53,006 nt of DNA from an uncultured Lewinella sp. (GTDB taxonomy: Bacteria > Bacteroidota > Bacteroidia > Chitinophagales > Saprospiraceae), in contig CAJXMP010000002.1 of the NCBI GenBank assembly GCA_913056515.1, forward strand, positions 1 to 53,006, given 5' to 3'. The notes under the pieces were generated by a model. The model was given only the letters and a program-made list of their open reading frames with translations. It was not told where the DNA came from and made no database searches. The position numbers and the translations under genes were made by a program. Positions 21,917-30,343 of the stretch are shown piece after piece (position 1 is the stretch's first letter; every line of letters begins with the position of its first letter).

Positions 21917-24412
21917 ATGAAAAAACTATCCATTACCCTTACATTGTCCTTACTAGTCACACTTTCTTTGTTCGGACAAAAACAGCGCACAGCTGGTCAA
22001 ATATTCACAGACATCCAAAAATTAAACACTGTAGGTACAGTTCTATTTGTAGCTGCACATCCAGATGATGAGAATACCCGCATGATTTCTTATTTATCCA
22101 ATGAAAAACATTTGGACATCACCTACTTATCATTAACACGTGGAGATGGTGGACAAAACTTGATTGGATCTGAAATTAGAGAGTTATTAGGTATCATACG
22201 AACTCAAGAACTATTAGCAGCCAGAAGAGTAGACGGAGGAAATCAATTATTCTCTAGAGCAAATGACTTTGGATACTCCAAGCATCCTGACGAAACGCTT
22301 AATATTTGGAATAAAGCTGAAGTCCTTGAGGATGTTATATGGACCATTAGAAAACTTCAACCTGATGTAGTCATTAATCGATTCAATCATAGAACACCAG
22401 GATCCACACACGGACATCATACCTCTTCTGCTATGCTTTCCGTAGAGGCTTTTGGAATGGCAGGAAATCCCAAAATGTTCCCAGAGCAACTGGAATATGC
22501 AAGTCCTTGGACTCCACAAAGATTGTTCCTGAATACCTCATGGTGGTTTTATGGATCAAGAGAAGCATTTGCAAAAGCAGACAAAACAAACCTTTGCACA
22601 GTAGATGTTGGTACCTACTATCCTGTCCTAGGTAAATCGAATACTGAGATTGCAGCCGAAAGTAGAAGTATGCATAAATGCCAAGGGATGGGAAGAACGC
22701 CTACCAGAGGAACTACCTTAGAATATTTGGAATTACTGGAAGGTAATATGCCTATAGATCGAAGTAATCCTTTCGAAGGTATTGACATGACTTGGAATCG
22801 TGTAGAGGGAGGTAAAAAAATTGGAGAAAAGATTGGACAGATTCTTAAGACATACGATTTAATGGCTCCAGAAGCCTCTGTTCCTGCATTACTGGAAGTG
22901 CATGAAATGATTGCCCTAATGCCAGATAATAAGTGGAAAGACCAAAAACTACAAGACCTTACTCAAATCATTCGTCAAGCGATGGGATTGTATATTGATG
23001 TGGTTATGGACGCACCTAATGCAGCTCCTGGAACAACTATTGGACTTAACGTAGAGGTAGTCAATCGTTCAAATATCCCTGCAAAATTGATTAAAGTAGA
23101 TTATCTACCCCTGGAGCAGGATAGCCTGTTACAACTCCAATTAACGAGTAATGAGGTATATAATTTCAATAAGCTTATAGATATACCAGCAGACATGGAT
23201 TATACGAGTCCATATTGGTTAAACGAGGATCCAGCCCTAGGTATGTATCAAGTAGAAGATCTGTTATTGAGAGGACTTCCTGAAACTCCAAGAAGTCTTA
23301 AAGCATCTTTTCTATTTGAGGTACAAGGGGTCAATATTCGAATTGAAAAAGATTTAGAATACAAATATACCGACAACGTTAAAGGAGAAATCTATCAACC
23401 TTTTGAAGTGCTACCTAAAGCTTTTGTTCGAATTGAAGAACCTGCATTTATTTTTGGTAATGCCGATCCAAAGCCAATGAATGTGATTGTTCAAGCAGGT
23501 GTAGATCAGTTGAAAGGATCCGTTTCCATACAATTACCGAAAGGTTGGAGGACTGAACCAAGTGCTTTTGACATCAATCTAGATCGAAAAGGAGCGAATC
23601 AATTGGTTGAGTTTATGCTATACCCGCCATCGAATGCTTCTGAAGTAGAATTACAAGCAGTATTTGAAGCTGATGGCGAACAATTTGATCGCTCGCTAAC
23701 GCTTATTGAGTATGATCATATCCCTACTCAATCTATTCTACTTCCAGCAAAAGCAAAAGCAGTTAATATTGACCTCACAATAGCAGGAAATAAAATTGCT
23801 TATATCAAAGGAGCAGGTGATGAAGTACCGGCAAGCCTAGAGCAAATCGGTTATCAAGTGGATCAAATAGAAGTAGGCACACCGCTGAAAGAATTACAAA
23901 AATACGATGCAGTTGTGTTAGGTATTCGAGCATATAATACCATTGAGGCCCTACGCTTTTATAATGAAACACTATTTGATTATGTGCGCCAAGGTGGAAC
24001 CATGATTGTTCAGTATACAACCACCTGGGGGCTAAAAATGCCTAAAGGTGAAGTTCCGCCATATCCTTTGAATATCAGTAGAAAACGGGTATCAGACGAA
24101 CAAGCAGAAATCAGGGTACTTGCTCCAAATCATCCAGTTATGACAACACCCAATAAATTAAATGCAGGTGATTTCGATAATTGGGTACAAGAAAGAGGGC
24201 TTTATTTCCCAGATGAATGGTCTGAAGAATACACAGCAATACTTTCGTCCAATGATAAAGGAGAAGATCCACTTGATGGAGGATTATTAGTTGCAGAATT
24301 AGGAGAGGGTTATTACGTATATACTGGTTTATCCTTCTTCAGAGAATTACCAGCAGGTGTCCCTGGAGCTTATCGCCTATTTGCCAATTTAATCGCCCTA
24401 AACAAACAATGA
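21917..24412 (+). CDS. Large exported PIG-L (LmbE-like) deacetylase, 831 aa
   Basis: The ATG at 21917 is preferred to the TTG at 21914. After a signal peptide (MKKLSITLTLSLLVTLSLFG) the PIG-L domain spans about residues 35-260, with the zinc motif AAHPDDENTR and a later HGHHTSSA. PIG-L enzymes deacetylate N-acetylglucosamine-type groups. A long middle part (about 350-600) looks like beta-sandwich domains, and the end (about 620-830) resembles a ThuA/GATase-like flavodoxin fold (YDAVVLGIRAYNT, YVRQGGTMIVQYTT, YYVYTGLSFFRELP). It is followed after 3 bases by a 47-aa ORF and then an SSS symporter, suggesting one uptake/processing unit. Confidence 0.85.
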   Translation: MKKLSITLTLSLLVTLSLFGQKQRTAGQIFTDIQKLNTVGTVLFVAAHPDDENTRMISYLSNEKHLDITYLSLTRGDGGQNLIGSEIRELLGIIRTQELLAARRVDGGNQLFSRANDFGYSKHPDETLNIWNKAEVLEDVIWTIRKLQPDVVINRFNHRTPGSTHGHHTSSAMLSVEAFGMAGNPKMFPEQLEYASPWTPQRLFLNTSWWFYGSREAFAKADKTNLCTVDVGTYYPVLGKSNTEIAAESRSMHKCQGMGRTPTRGTTLEYLELLEGNMPIDRSNPFEGIDMTWNRVEGGKKIGEKIGQILKTYDLMAPEASVPALLEVHEMIALMPDNKWKDQKLQDLTQIIRQAMGLYIDVVMDAPNAAPGTTIGLNVEVVNRSNIPAKLIKVDYLPLEQDSLLQLQLTSNEVYNFNKLIDIPADMDYTSPYWLNEDPALGMYQVEDLLLRGLPETPRSLKASFLFEVQGVNIRIEKDLEYKYTDNVKGEIYQPFEVLPKAFVRIEEPAFIFGNADPKPMNVIVQAGVDQLKGSVSIQLPKGWRTEPSAFDINLDRKGANQLVEFMLYPPSNASEVELQAVFEADGEQFDRSLTLIEYDHIPTQSILLPAKAKAVNIDLTIAGNKIAYIKGAGDEVPASLEQIGYQVDQIEVGTPLKELQKYDAVVLGIRAYNTIEALRFYNETLFDYVRQGGTMIVQYTTTWGLKMPKGEVPPYPLNISRKRVSDEQAEIRVLAPNHPVMTTPNKLNAGDFDNWVQERGLYFPDEWSEEYTAILSSNDKGEDPLDGGLLVAELGEGYYVYTGLSFFRELPAGVPGAYRLFANLIALNKQ

Positions 24413-24415
24413 AAT

Positions 24416-24559
24416 ATGGAAGATCAATCCAAATTAAACGACCAACATGAAGAAGCGCCTCCATTTCTAGGTACTTGGAAGCGGGTGTATACCTACACCT
24501 TGATCTTGCACTTTATAATACTTTGTAGTTTATACTTTTTCTTTAACCAATATGCATAA
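24416..24559 (+). CDS. 47-aa single-span membrane peptide upstream of the SSS symporter
   Basis: This ORF is too short for the track. It starts at the ATG at 24416, three bases after the PIG-L stop, and ends five bases before the symporter ATG. The product has a polar N-terminus (MEDQSKLNDQHEEAPPF), then LGTWKRVYTYTLILHF leading into one membrane span (about residues 25-43). The position, exact packing between two real genes and plausible topology support a real gene. It may be an accessory subunit of the symporter, in the way YhaN/DUF997-type small proteins accompany some SSS carriers; that role is inferred. Confidence 0.7.
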   Translation: MEDQSKLNDQHEEAPPFLGTWKRVYTYTLILHFIILCSLYFFFNQYA

Positions 24560-24564
24560 CTAGA

Positions 24565-26283
24565 ATGGAATTAAGCACACTGGATTGGATTGTTATGCTA
24601 AGTACCCTGTTTGGAATCGTTGGGTATGGGGTATGGAAAACAAGATCTGTTAATAATGTCAAAAGCTTCTTATTAGGCGATAAAGACTTAAAATGGTGGA
24701 CCATTGGCCTATCCATAATGGCGACCCAAGCATCTGCCATTACCTTCCTCTCTACACCAGGAAAAGCCTTCCAAGATGGTATGGGTTTTGCCCAATTCTA
24801 TTTTGGAATGCCAATCGCCATGGTCATCATTTGCGTATTCTTCTTACCCATATACTATAAGCTCAATGTATATACAGCTTATGAGTATTTAGAAAGACGC
24901 TTTGATTTAAAAACAAGGATGTTTACTGCCTTATTGTTCTTGATTTCTAGAGGACTCGCAGCAGGTATTACCATTTTTGCACCAGCCATTATCATGTCCT
25001 CCATCCTTGGTTGGCCATTAGAACAAACCAATCTTTTCATTGGTATCCTAGTGATCATCTATACCGTTGCAGGAGGGACAAAGGCGGTGAGTGTAACTCA
25101 AAAACAACAAATGATTATCATTCTGACGGGGATGTTCATTGCCGCAGGGGTAATTATTTACAAGTTACCAGCCGATATTCATTTCACTGATGCCCTTCAG
25201 ATTTCAGGTAAATTAGATAAGCTAGAAATAATCAATTTCAAATTTGATCTTACTGAAAAGTATACTATTTGGACAGGATTGCTGGCTGGGGTATTTTTAT
25301 TCTTGTCCTACTTTGGAACCGACCAATCACAAGTTCAACGTTACTTATCCGGTAAATCCTTAAATGAAAGTAGACTAGGCTTAATCTTTAATGGTATCAT
25401 TAAAGGTCCGATGCAGGTATTGGTGTTATTTGTAGGTATTTTGGTCTTTGTATTTTTCCAATTCAACAAGGCTCCTTTACACTTTAACCCAGGCAATGTG
25501 GAGGCCGTATATGCCTCTCCAAATGCAGCAGCTTTCCAGTCTTTAGAAGCAGAATATGATGTAGTCTTTGAAGAAAAGCAAGCAGCTATTCGCGCATTCA
25601 ATGCTAGTGAAGCAACTAGTAGTAACTATGCGAGTAATTTGGCTGCGGTAAAAACATTGGAGCAACAGGAAAAAGACTTAAGAAATGAGGCTAAAGCATT
25701 AATCTCACAAACAGATGAAAATCTGGATACCGAAGATGGAGATTACATCTTTATCAATTTCATTCTAAACTACATGCCTATTGGGCTAATAGGATTACTT
25801 CTTGCGGTGATCTTCTCCGCAGCGATGTCATCCACCGCATCTGAATTAAATGCTCTGGCTACTACTACGATGGTAGACTTTTATAAACGGGTATTTAAAT
25901 CCAATGAATCAGACAAGCACTACTTGGTCATGAGTAGAGTTTTTACTGTTGCTTGGGGATGTGTAGCCTTATTCTTTGCTATGATTGCCAGTTTATTCGA
26001 TAACCTGATTGAAGCGGTAAATATCATTGGCTCCTTATTCTATGGCACTATCCTTGGAATTTTCTTGACAGCTTTCTTCTTGAAGCGAGTAAAAGGAAAT
26101 GCAGTATTTGTTGCAGCTATTATTACTGAGACTGTTATTGTTTGTATCTATGCATTTACACCTCTTGCCTTTCTTTGGTTGAATCTGATCGGTGGGATTC
26201 TAGTGTTGATACTGGCTTTATTGATTCAACAATTGATAGGTAATAATGAATCTGATCCCAGGTTAGATTCTAGCACAACATAA
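24565..26283 (+). CDS. Sodium:solute symporter (SSS family), 572 aa
   Basis: The protein has the SSS (SGLT-like) LeuT fold with about 13 membrane spans: it starts LDWIVMLSTLFGIVGYGVW, and has TQASAITFLSTPGKAFQDG in the core helix 1 region, AAGITIFAPAIIMSS, and a Na+-site type helix IFSAAMSSTASELNALATT. A roughly 100-residue charged loop (about residues 293-393) with a coiled-coil-like EQQEKDLRNEAKAL segment sits between two spans and is unusual in length. The substrate is probably a sugar or sugar derivative, judged from family and from the adjacent PIG-L enzyme. It ends at a perfect palindromic terminator. Confidence 0.9.
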   Translation: MELSTLDWIVMLSTLFGIVGYGVWKTRSVNNVKSFLLGDKDLKWWTIGLSIMATQASAITFLSTPGKAFQDGMGFAQFYFGMPIAMVIICVFFLPIYYKLNVYTAYEYLERRFDLKTRMFTALLFLISRGLAAGITIFAPAIIMSSILGWPLEQTNLFIGILVIIYTVAGGTKAVSVTQKQQMIIILTGMFIAAGVIIYKLPADIHFTDALQISGKLDKLEIINFKFDLTEKYTIWTGLLAGVFLFLSYFGTDQSQVQRYLSGKSLNESRLGLIFNGIIKGPMQVLVLFVGILVFVFFQFNKAPLHFNPGNVEAVYASPNAAAFQSLEAEYDVVFEEKQAAIRAFNASEATSSNYASNLAAVKTLEQQEKDLRNEAKALISQTDENLDTEDGDYIFINFILNYMPIGLIGLLLAVIFSAAMSSTASELNALATTTMVDFYKRVFKSNESDKHYLVMSRVFTVAWGCVALFFAMIASLFDNLIEAVNIIGSLFYGTILGIFLTAFFLKRVKGNAVFVAAIITETVIVCIYAFTPLAFLWLNLIGGILVLILALLIQQLIGNNESDPRLDSSTT

Positions 26284-26316
26284 AAAAAGGGGACTTGAAT
26301 TCAAGTCCCCTTTTTT
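26282..26316. terminator. Bidirectional terminator (symporter and DUF2911 genes)
   Basis: A perfect 22-base palindrome GGGGACTTGAATTCAAGTCCCC (26289-26310) is flanked by seven A and six T. It ends 2 bases from the DUF2911 stop and follows the symporter stop directly, so it serves both convergent genes. Confidence 0.92.
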
Positions 26317-26317
26317 A

Positions 26318-27211
26318 TTACATCTTTGAGCTTCCAGGTTTTACTTTTCCAGATTTAGCATCTTTCTTAGCGCTCCATTCAGCGATAGACTCATTGTTCA
26401 TTTTTACATATTGCATATTACCAGCTTCTTTTGCCATAGCAGCAGATTTCTTAGCAACTTCAATTGCTCTATTGTAGTTACCCATCTTTCCTAAGATTAA
26501 AGCCTCTACACGCAACTGCCAGTATTTAGGATCCATCTTATTAGCCGTAGCAGCCCACTCAGCAGCCTGTGCCATATCTACATGGTCAGAATCTAAATAG
26601 TAACGAGCAGCTAAATAATAATCACGAGCTGTAGGTCCAGCCAATGTTTTATTAATAGAAGCAGAAACCACTGCATCCGTATCCATAGATACTGGAATAC
26701 CAACATAGGTATTATCCCAAGCCAAAACAATATTACAAGAGTTCATTGTGATATTATCAACAGCAATCATCATAGACTCAATAGTAGTTTCATGCGTATT
26801 AGCAGGAACATTTAAGGTAGCAGCTACTTTGCCTTCATCCCAAGATTCTGGATTTCCCCAATTCTCAGTATCGGTATACAAGTAGATTGTCCACTCGTCA
26901 GCTCTAGGAATAGTAAAAATAGCGTATGTACCTGCTGCAACAGCTTGATCACCTACCATAACATCTGTAGAGAAAGTAACCATAGAGTTTCTATTAGCAC
27001 CAGTTCTCCACATTTGATCGAAAGGAACTAGACCATTTTCAGCGAAAATAGTTCTTCCTTTCACACTTGGACGAGAATACTCCAATGTGATTTCACACAT
27101 ACCCACCATCTGCGTTGTTTTACATGCTGGAGATGGAGCTGGAGTTGTAATTTGTGCTTGTGCGCTAAAGGAAAAAACCATAGCCACAAGAGCGATAAAC
27201 AAGTTTCTCAT
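26318..27211 (-). CDS. DUF2911 domain exported protein with TPR-like tail
   Basis: A signal peptide (MRNLFIALVAMVFSFSAQA) precedes the DUF2911 domain (about residues 25-180), recognised by CEITLEYSRPSVKGRTIF, WRTGANRNSMVTFSTDV and GTYAIFTIPRADEWTIYLY. The C-terminal third holds TPR-like helices (QAAEWAATANKMDPKYWQLR, NYNRAIEVAKKSAAMAKEAG) and ends in a basic tail. DUF2911 proteins are common in Bacteroidota and their role is unknown. Confidence 0.9.
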   Translation of the reverse strand: MRNLFIALVAMVFSFSAQAQITTPAPSPACKTTQMVGMCEITLEYSRPSVKGRTIFAENGLVPFDQMWRTGANRNSMVTFSTDVMVGDQAVAAGTYAIFTIPRADEWTIYLYTDTENWGNPESWDEGKVAATLNVPANTHETTIESMMIAVDNITMNSCNIVLAWDNTYVGIPVSMDTDAVVSASINKTLAGPTARDYYLAARYYLDSDHVDMAQAAEWAATANKMDPKYWQLRVEALILGKMGNYNRAIEVAKKSAAMAKEAGNMQYVKMNNESIAEWSAKKDAKSGKVKPGSSKM

Positions 27212-27269
27212 TTCTTTTATTGTTTGAATTGAATTAAAATGGTTAGTAAATATAATTAAATAGAACCTA

Positions 27270-28067
27270 TTAGAGCTTATAATCTAATATGGATCTAAAG
27301 TTATGCCCAAATTCATCCTTTATCCTCTCGTTACTAATGATACGTTGCTGGATAGCTTTCTTCCCATCAGTATAAGTAGGTGGAAGAATGCCAAATCGCT
27401 TAGCCAGCGCCCCATAATACAATCTTTTTGAAATCTGTTCACCTGAACTTAGGTTATAAACCTGATATGAATCTATAGATGTTGTGGTATTTAACCTACT
27501 CAGTATCTTAGAAATGACACCTATTATATCTTCTTGATGAATCAAATTTACGGTTTGATTCTCATTGGAATCTATAGTCCGCCCGGACAAGTTGAATACT
27601 GGATGCCGCTTGGGACCAATCAATCCAGCAAATCGCAGTACTACCCGATTGAACCCTACATCTGTTTGCAAGTAATGTTCTAGTTCTACTAATAAGGCCC
27701 CAGATCTTCTCCCTCCCTCTAAGGAACTAGTTTCATGCAGAACCCCAGTTTGATTTCCATAAACAGAAGTGGATGAACAAAACAAAAGAGTAGCACTAGA
27801 GGGTATTTCCTCAAACAAAAACTTAGTCTTGATAACAAATGCCTCATCGGCAGCTGGAGGAAGAGTAAAAATATAATAGTCGGCTTTCCGAAGTTCAATT
27901 GGTAGGGATTCGCCTAATTGCCATGTACTAATATGGAGCCCATTTTTGGGTAATTGATTAGGTAAATTACGCTTAGTGCCGTAAACGGAGTATCCCTCCC
28001 GAAGCAATTGATTTGCCAAAGGAAGACCCAACCAGCCTAAACCAAGAATAACAACCTTTTTATTCAT
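27270..28067 (-). CDS. Extended/atypical SDR, NAD(P)-binding epimerase-like protein
   Basis: The Rossmann start is VVILGLGWLGLPLANQLL, followed by TKRN, a pattern seen in atypical SDRs of the YeeZ type. The usual YxxxK pair is not evident, so catalysis of the classical kind is doubtful. The tracked start at 28106 is too long; the ATG at 28067 overlaps the stop of the upstream beta-helix gene by eight bases (ATGAATAA), pointing to coupled translation. The substrate is unknown. Confidence 0.8.
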   Translation of the reverse strand: MNKKVVILGLGWLGLPLANQLLREGYSVYGTKRNLPNQLPKNGLHISTWQLGESLPIELRKADYYIFTLPPAADEAFVIKTKFLFEEIPSSATLLFCSSTSVYGNQTGVLHETSSLEGGRRSGALLVELEHYLQTDVGFNRVVLRFAGLIGPKRHPVFNLSGRTIDSNENQTVNLIHQEDIIGVISKILSRLNTTTSIDSYQVYNLSSGEQISKRLYYGALAKRFGILPPTYTDGKKAIQQRIISNERIKDEFGHNFRSILDYKL

Positions 28068-29562
28068 ATTGATATTCAAAACAACCAATATCAGGATTGG
28101 TTGCATCGCGCGCTCTATTTAGCAGATCTAAGGAAATCCCATTGATCACCTTAGCAGCCTCTTCAGCAATAGAAAGCGTATCAAGCTGGTAGTCATTTTC
28201 ATTAATGCTCACAAATAGAGTATCTCCATAAACAGCATTAATACAATCTGTTGTAAAATCTTCAAAGAAGTTTGGATAAGCTCCTTCGGTAGGATCAAGC
28301 ATATCTTTTACCTGAACAATACAATGATCAAATTGAATATTGAAATCAAAGAATGAGGTTCCTCCAAAGAAATCAGACATCACCAATTCATCGTTTCTTG
28401 ATCCTGTAATGATACAATTATTGAAACGAGCAGTGATACCATTGGTTAAAAACTGGGTGCAAAGTGGATCAAGACAAACCCCATTCGATAAGCGCAAAGC
28501 AGGACTATCAAAACCGTAGTTGGCTAATGTGCAATAATCAAAGAAATAATCACCCCCATAGGATAACTGCACTGCCTGACCTGCATTTTCATAAAACAAG
28601 GAATTCTCGGCATCAATCCGAGCATGCCGTCCAAATAAAGCTGGACCAGCAGTATGGTGTATTTGACTATGCTTAATCGAAAGTTCTGCAGCGGAATCCA
28701 CATAAAAGCCATACAAGGCATTTTTCACTTCAGCATATTCCACCGTATTATCTGCAGAGCTTAATCGAATACCCGCCCATTGACCAGGTTCCTCTTGAAA
28801 AACTTCTTCCAATCTGTCCCCTTGAATCACCACGGGCTCGTCCACTGTACCTGTGATATTTAATCTTCCATCAGGTAACACAAATAGCATCCCATCATTA
28901 TATGCAAAATTCGAACCAGTACCATCATCACCCAAAGCTACTCCCCCATGCACATAGACATCCGTACCTGCAGGAATATTTAAGGTGCAACTATCAATAA
29001 ATAAAATGCCGTATATCACATAGGGCTTAGGGTCATCCCAAGTGATTTCACCAAAATCACAGGATAATAGAGAAAAAGTCCCACTACTAAATCTAGACGG
29101 AATGTAATTAGCATTCTGACCCCATGCTTCAAGTGTAACCTGTTGTTCATTACCATTGGTTTCAAAAAGTAGGCGTTCTGTTATAACAAATGGAGATACC
29201 GAAAGTGGTGCGTCAGGATCTACGGTCACCTCAGCAAAAATGTAGATACTATCATTTGCTGGAACTTCAATATCAGTAGCTGGATCTCCAGGGATACCAT
29301 CCACATTAATTCGAAAAAATGACTGATCTCCCGCTTCTAAGCGAATCTCCGAAATATTAATTGGATTATCGTGTCGGTTATAAACCCTTATAAACTTTGT
29401 TGCAGACCCTAGTTCAGTAAACACGGTATCGAATCGAAGGGTATCCACTGAAAACTCCAATTTCGCACTACTATCAGTGATCAACTCATCATCAGACTGA
29501 CACGCTTGTATACACAAGAGTAGGGCTACTGTAGAAAATATATAGAGTAAGGTGGACCGCAT
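28060..29562 (-). CDS. Beta-helix lipoprotein, 500 aa
   Basis: The tracked start is a TTG; the ATG at 29562 gives MRSTLLYIFSTVALLLCIQAC with a lipid cysteine at residue 21. Residues 30-150 look like an immunoglobulin-like or HYDIN-type beta domain (LEFSVDTLRFDTVFTELGS). The rest is a right-handed parallel beta-helix, seen as VIQGDRLEEVFQEEPGQWAG, NTVEYAEVKNALYGFYVDSA and IKHSQIHHTAGPALFGRHA. Such surface lipoproteins in Bacteroidota may bind or cleave polysaccharide, but no catalytic residues can be named. It is coupled to the downstream SDR-like gene. Confidence 0.82.
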   Translation of the reverse strand: MRSTLLYIFSTVALLLCIQACQSDDELITDSSAKLEFSVDTLRFDTVFTELGSATKFIRVYNRHDNPINISEIRLEAGDQSFFRINVDGIPGDPATDIEVPANDSIYIFAEVTVDPDAPLSVSPFVITERLLFETNGNEQQVTLEAWGQNANYIPSRFSSGTFSLLSCDFGEITWDDPKPYVIYGILFIDSCTLNIPAGTDVYVHGGVALGDDGTGSNFAYNDGMLFVLPDGRLNITGTVDEPVVIQGDRLEEVFQEEPGQWAGIRLSSADNTVEYAEVKNALYGFYVDSAAELSIKHSQIHHTAGPALFGRHARIDAENSLFYENAGQAVQLSYGGDYFFDYCTLANYGFDSPALRLSNGVCLDPLCTQFLTNGITARFNNCIITGSRNDELVMSDFFGGTSFFDFNIQFDHCIVQVKDMLDPTEGAYPNFFEDFTTDCINAVYGDTLFVSINENDYQLDTLSIAEEAAKVINGISLDLLNRARDATNPDIGCFEYQYE

Positions 29563-29609
29563 AGATTGCAAACTTAATAGGATTTATGTTCTTTATTAAT
29601 GTTCAAAAG

Positions 29610-29617
29610 CAAATTTA
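29610..29617 (-). promoter_or_regulatory. Possible -7 element for the beta-helix gene
   Basis: The minus strand reads TAAATTTG (TAnnTTTG), 48 bases before the ATG at 29562. A second match (TAAGTTTG, 29569-29576) lies only 6 bases before the ATG and would give a nearly leaderless message. No -33 box favours either. Confidence 0.3.
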
Positions 29618-29643
29618 TGGTTTAATTTTACTTTTTTTAACGC

Positions 29644-30339
29644 ATGAATCAGAAAGCTGCTATAGACGTAATCATTCCGGCATTTAATGAGGAGCATTCC
29701 ATAGGAAAAGTCGTGGAGGCTATCCCATCTAATTGGGTTAGAGAAATCATCGTCTGTAATAATAACAGTACCGATAACACCGCACAAGTTGCCCGTGCTG
29801 CAGGTGCCACTGTTGTAGATGCTAATCAAAAAGGATATGGCTCTGCATGCTTAAAAGGAATGGATTATATCAGTCAAAAAAAGAAGCTTCCTGAAATCAT
29901 TGTATTCCTAGACGGAGACTTTTCTGATCATCCAGAGCAATTACCTGATTTAGTTCAACCCATTTTAAACGCTGACATGGATTTAGTCATTGGTTCCCGT
30001 GCTCTAGGCAAACTTGAAAAAGGATCTATGACTATCCCTCAGATATTTGGAAACTGGTTAGCTACTACCTTGATCAAAAAGATTTACAACTATACGTTTA
30101 CAGATTTAGGCCCTTTTAGAGCAATTAGATACAATAAACTTATGGAACTTCAAATGGAAGACCCTAATTTTGGTTGGACAGTAGAAATGCAAGTAAAAGC
30201 AGCAAAACAAGGCATGAATTGTACTGAAATACCCGTAGATTATCGACAACGTATTGGAGTTTCAAAAGTTTCTGGCACCATCAAAGGGACCATACTAGCT
30301 GGGTATAAAATTCTTTGGACCATATTTAAGCTCATTTAA
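29644..30339 (+). CDS. Family 2 glycosyltransferase, polyprenyl-phosphate-hexose synthase-like
   Basis: The 231-residue soluble GT-A enzyme starts with DVIIPAFNEEHSIGKVV and has the metal/nucleotide motif FLDGDFSDHPEQ and the conserved end motif VSGTIKGTILAGYK. These match the dolichyl- or undecaprenyl-phosphate mannose/glucose synthase subgroup without the C-terminal membrane domain. It would transfer a hexose from a nucleotide sugar to polyprenyl phosphate. It is first of three glycosyltransferase genes spaced by 4 and 0 bases, so its lipid-linked product probably feeds the GT-C enzyme two genes downstream. Confidence 0.85.
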   Translation: MNQKAAIDVIIPAFNEEHSIGKVVEAIPSNWVREIIVCNNNSTDNTAQVARAAGATVVDANQKGYGSACLKGMDYISQKKKLPEIIVFLDGDFSDHPEQLPDLVQPILNADMDLVIGSRALGKLEKGSMTIPQIFGNWLATTLIKKIYNYTFTDLGPFRAIRYNKLMELQMEDPNFGWTVEMQVKAAKQGMNCTEIPVDYRQRIGVSKVSGTIKGTILAGYKILWTIFKLI

Positions 30340-30343
30340 ATCT

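Noticed and set aside
29596-29829. 77-aa minus-strand ORF at the glycosyltransferase operon start
   Set aside because: It is antisense to the conserved GT2 N-terminus and has no support.
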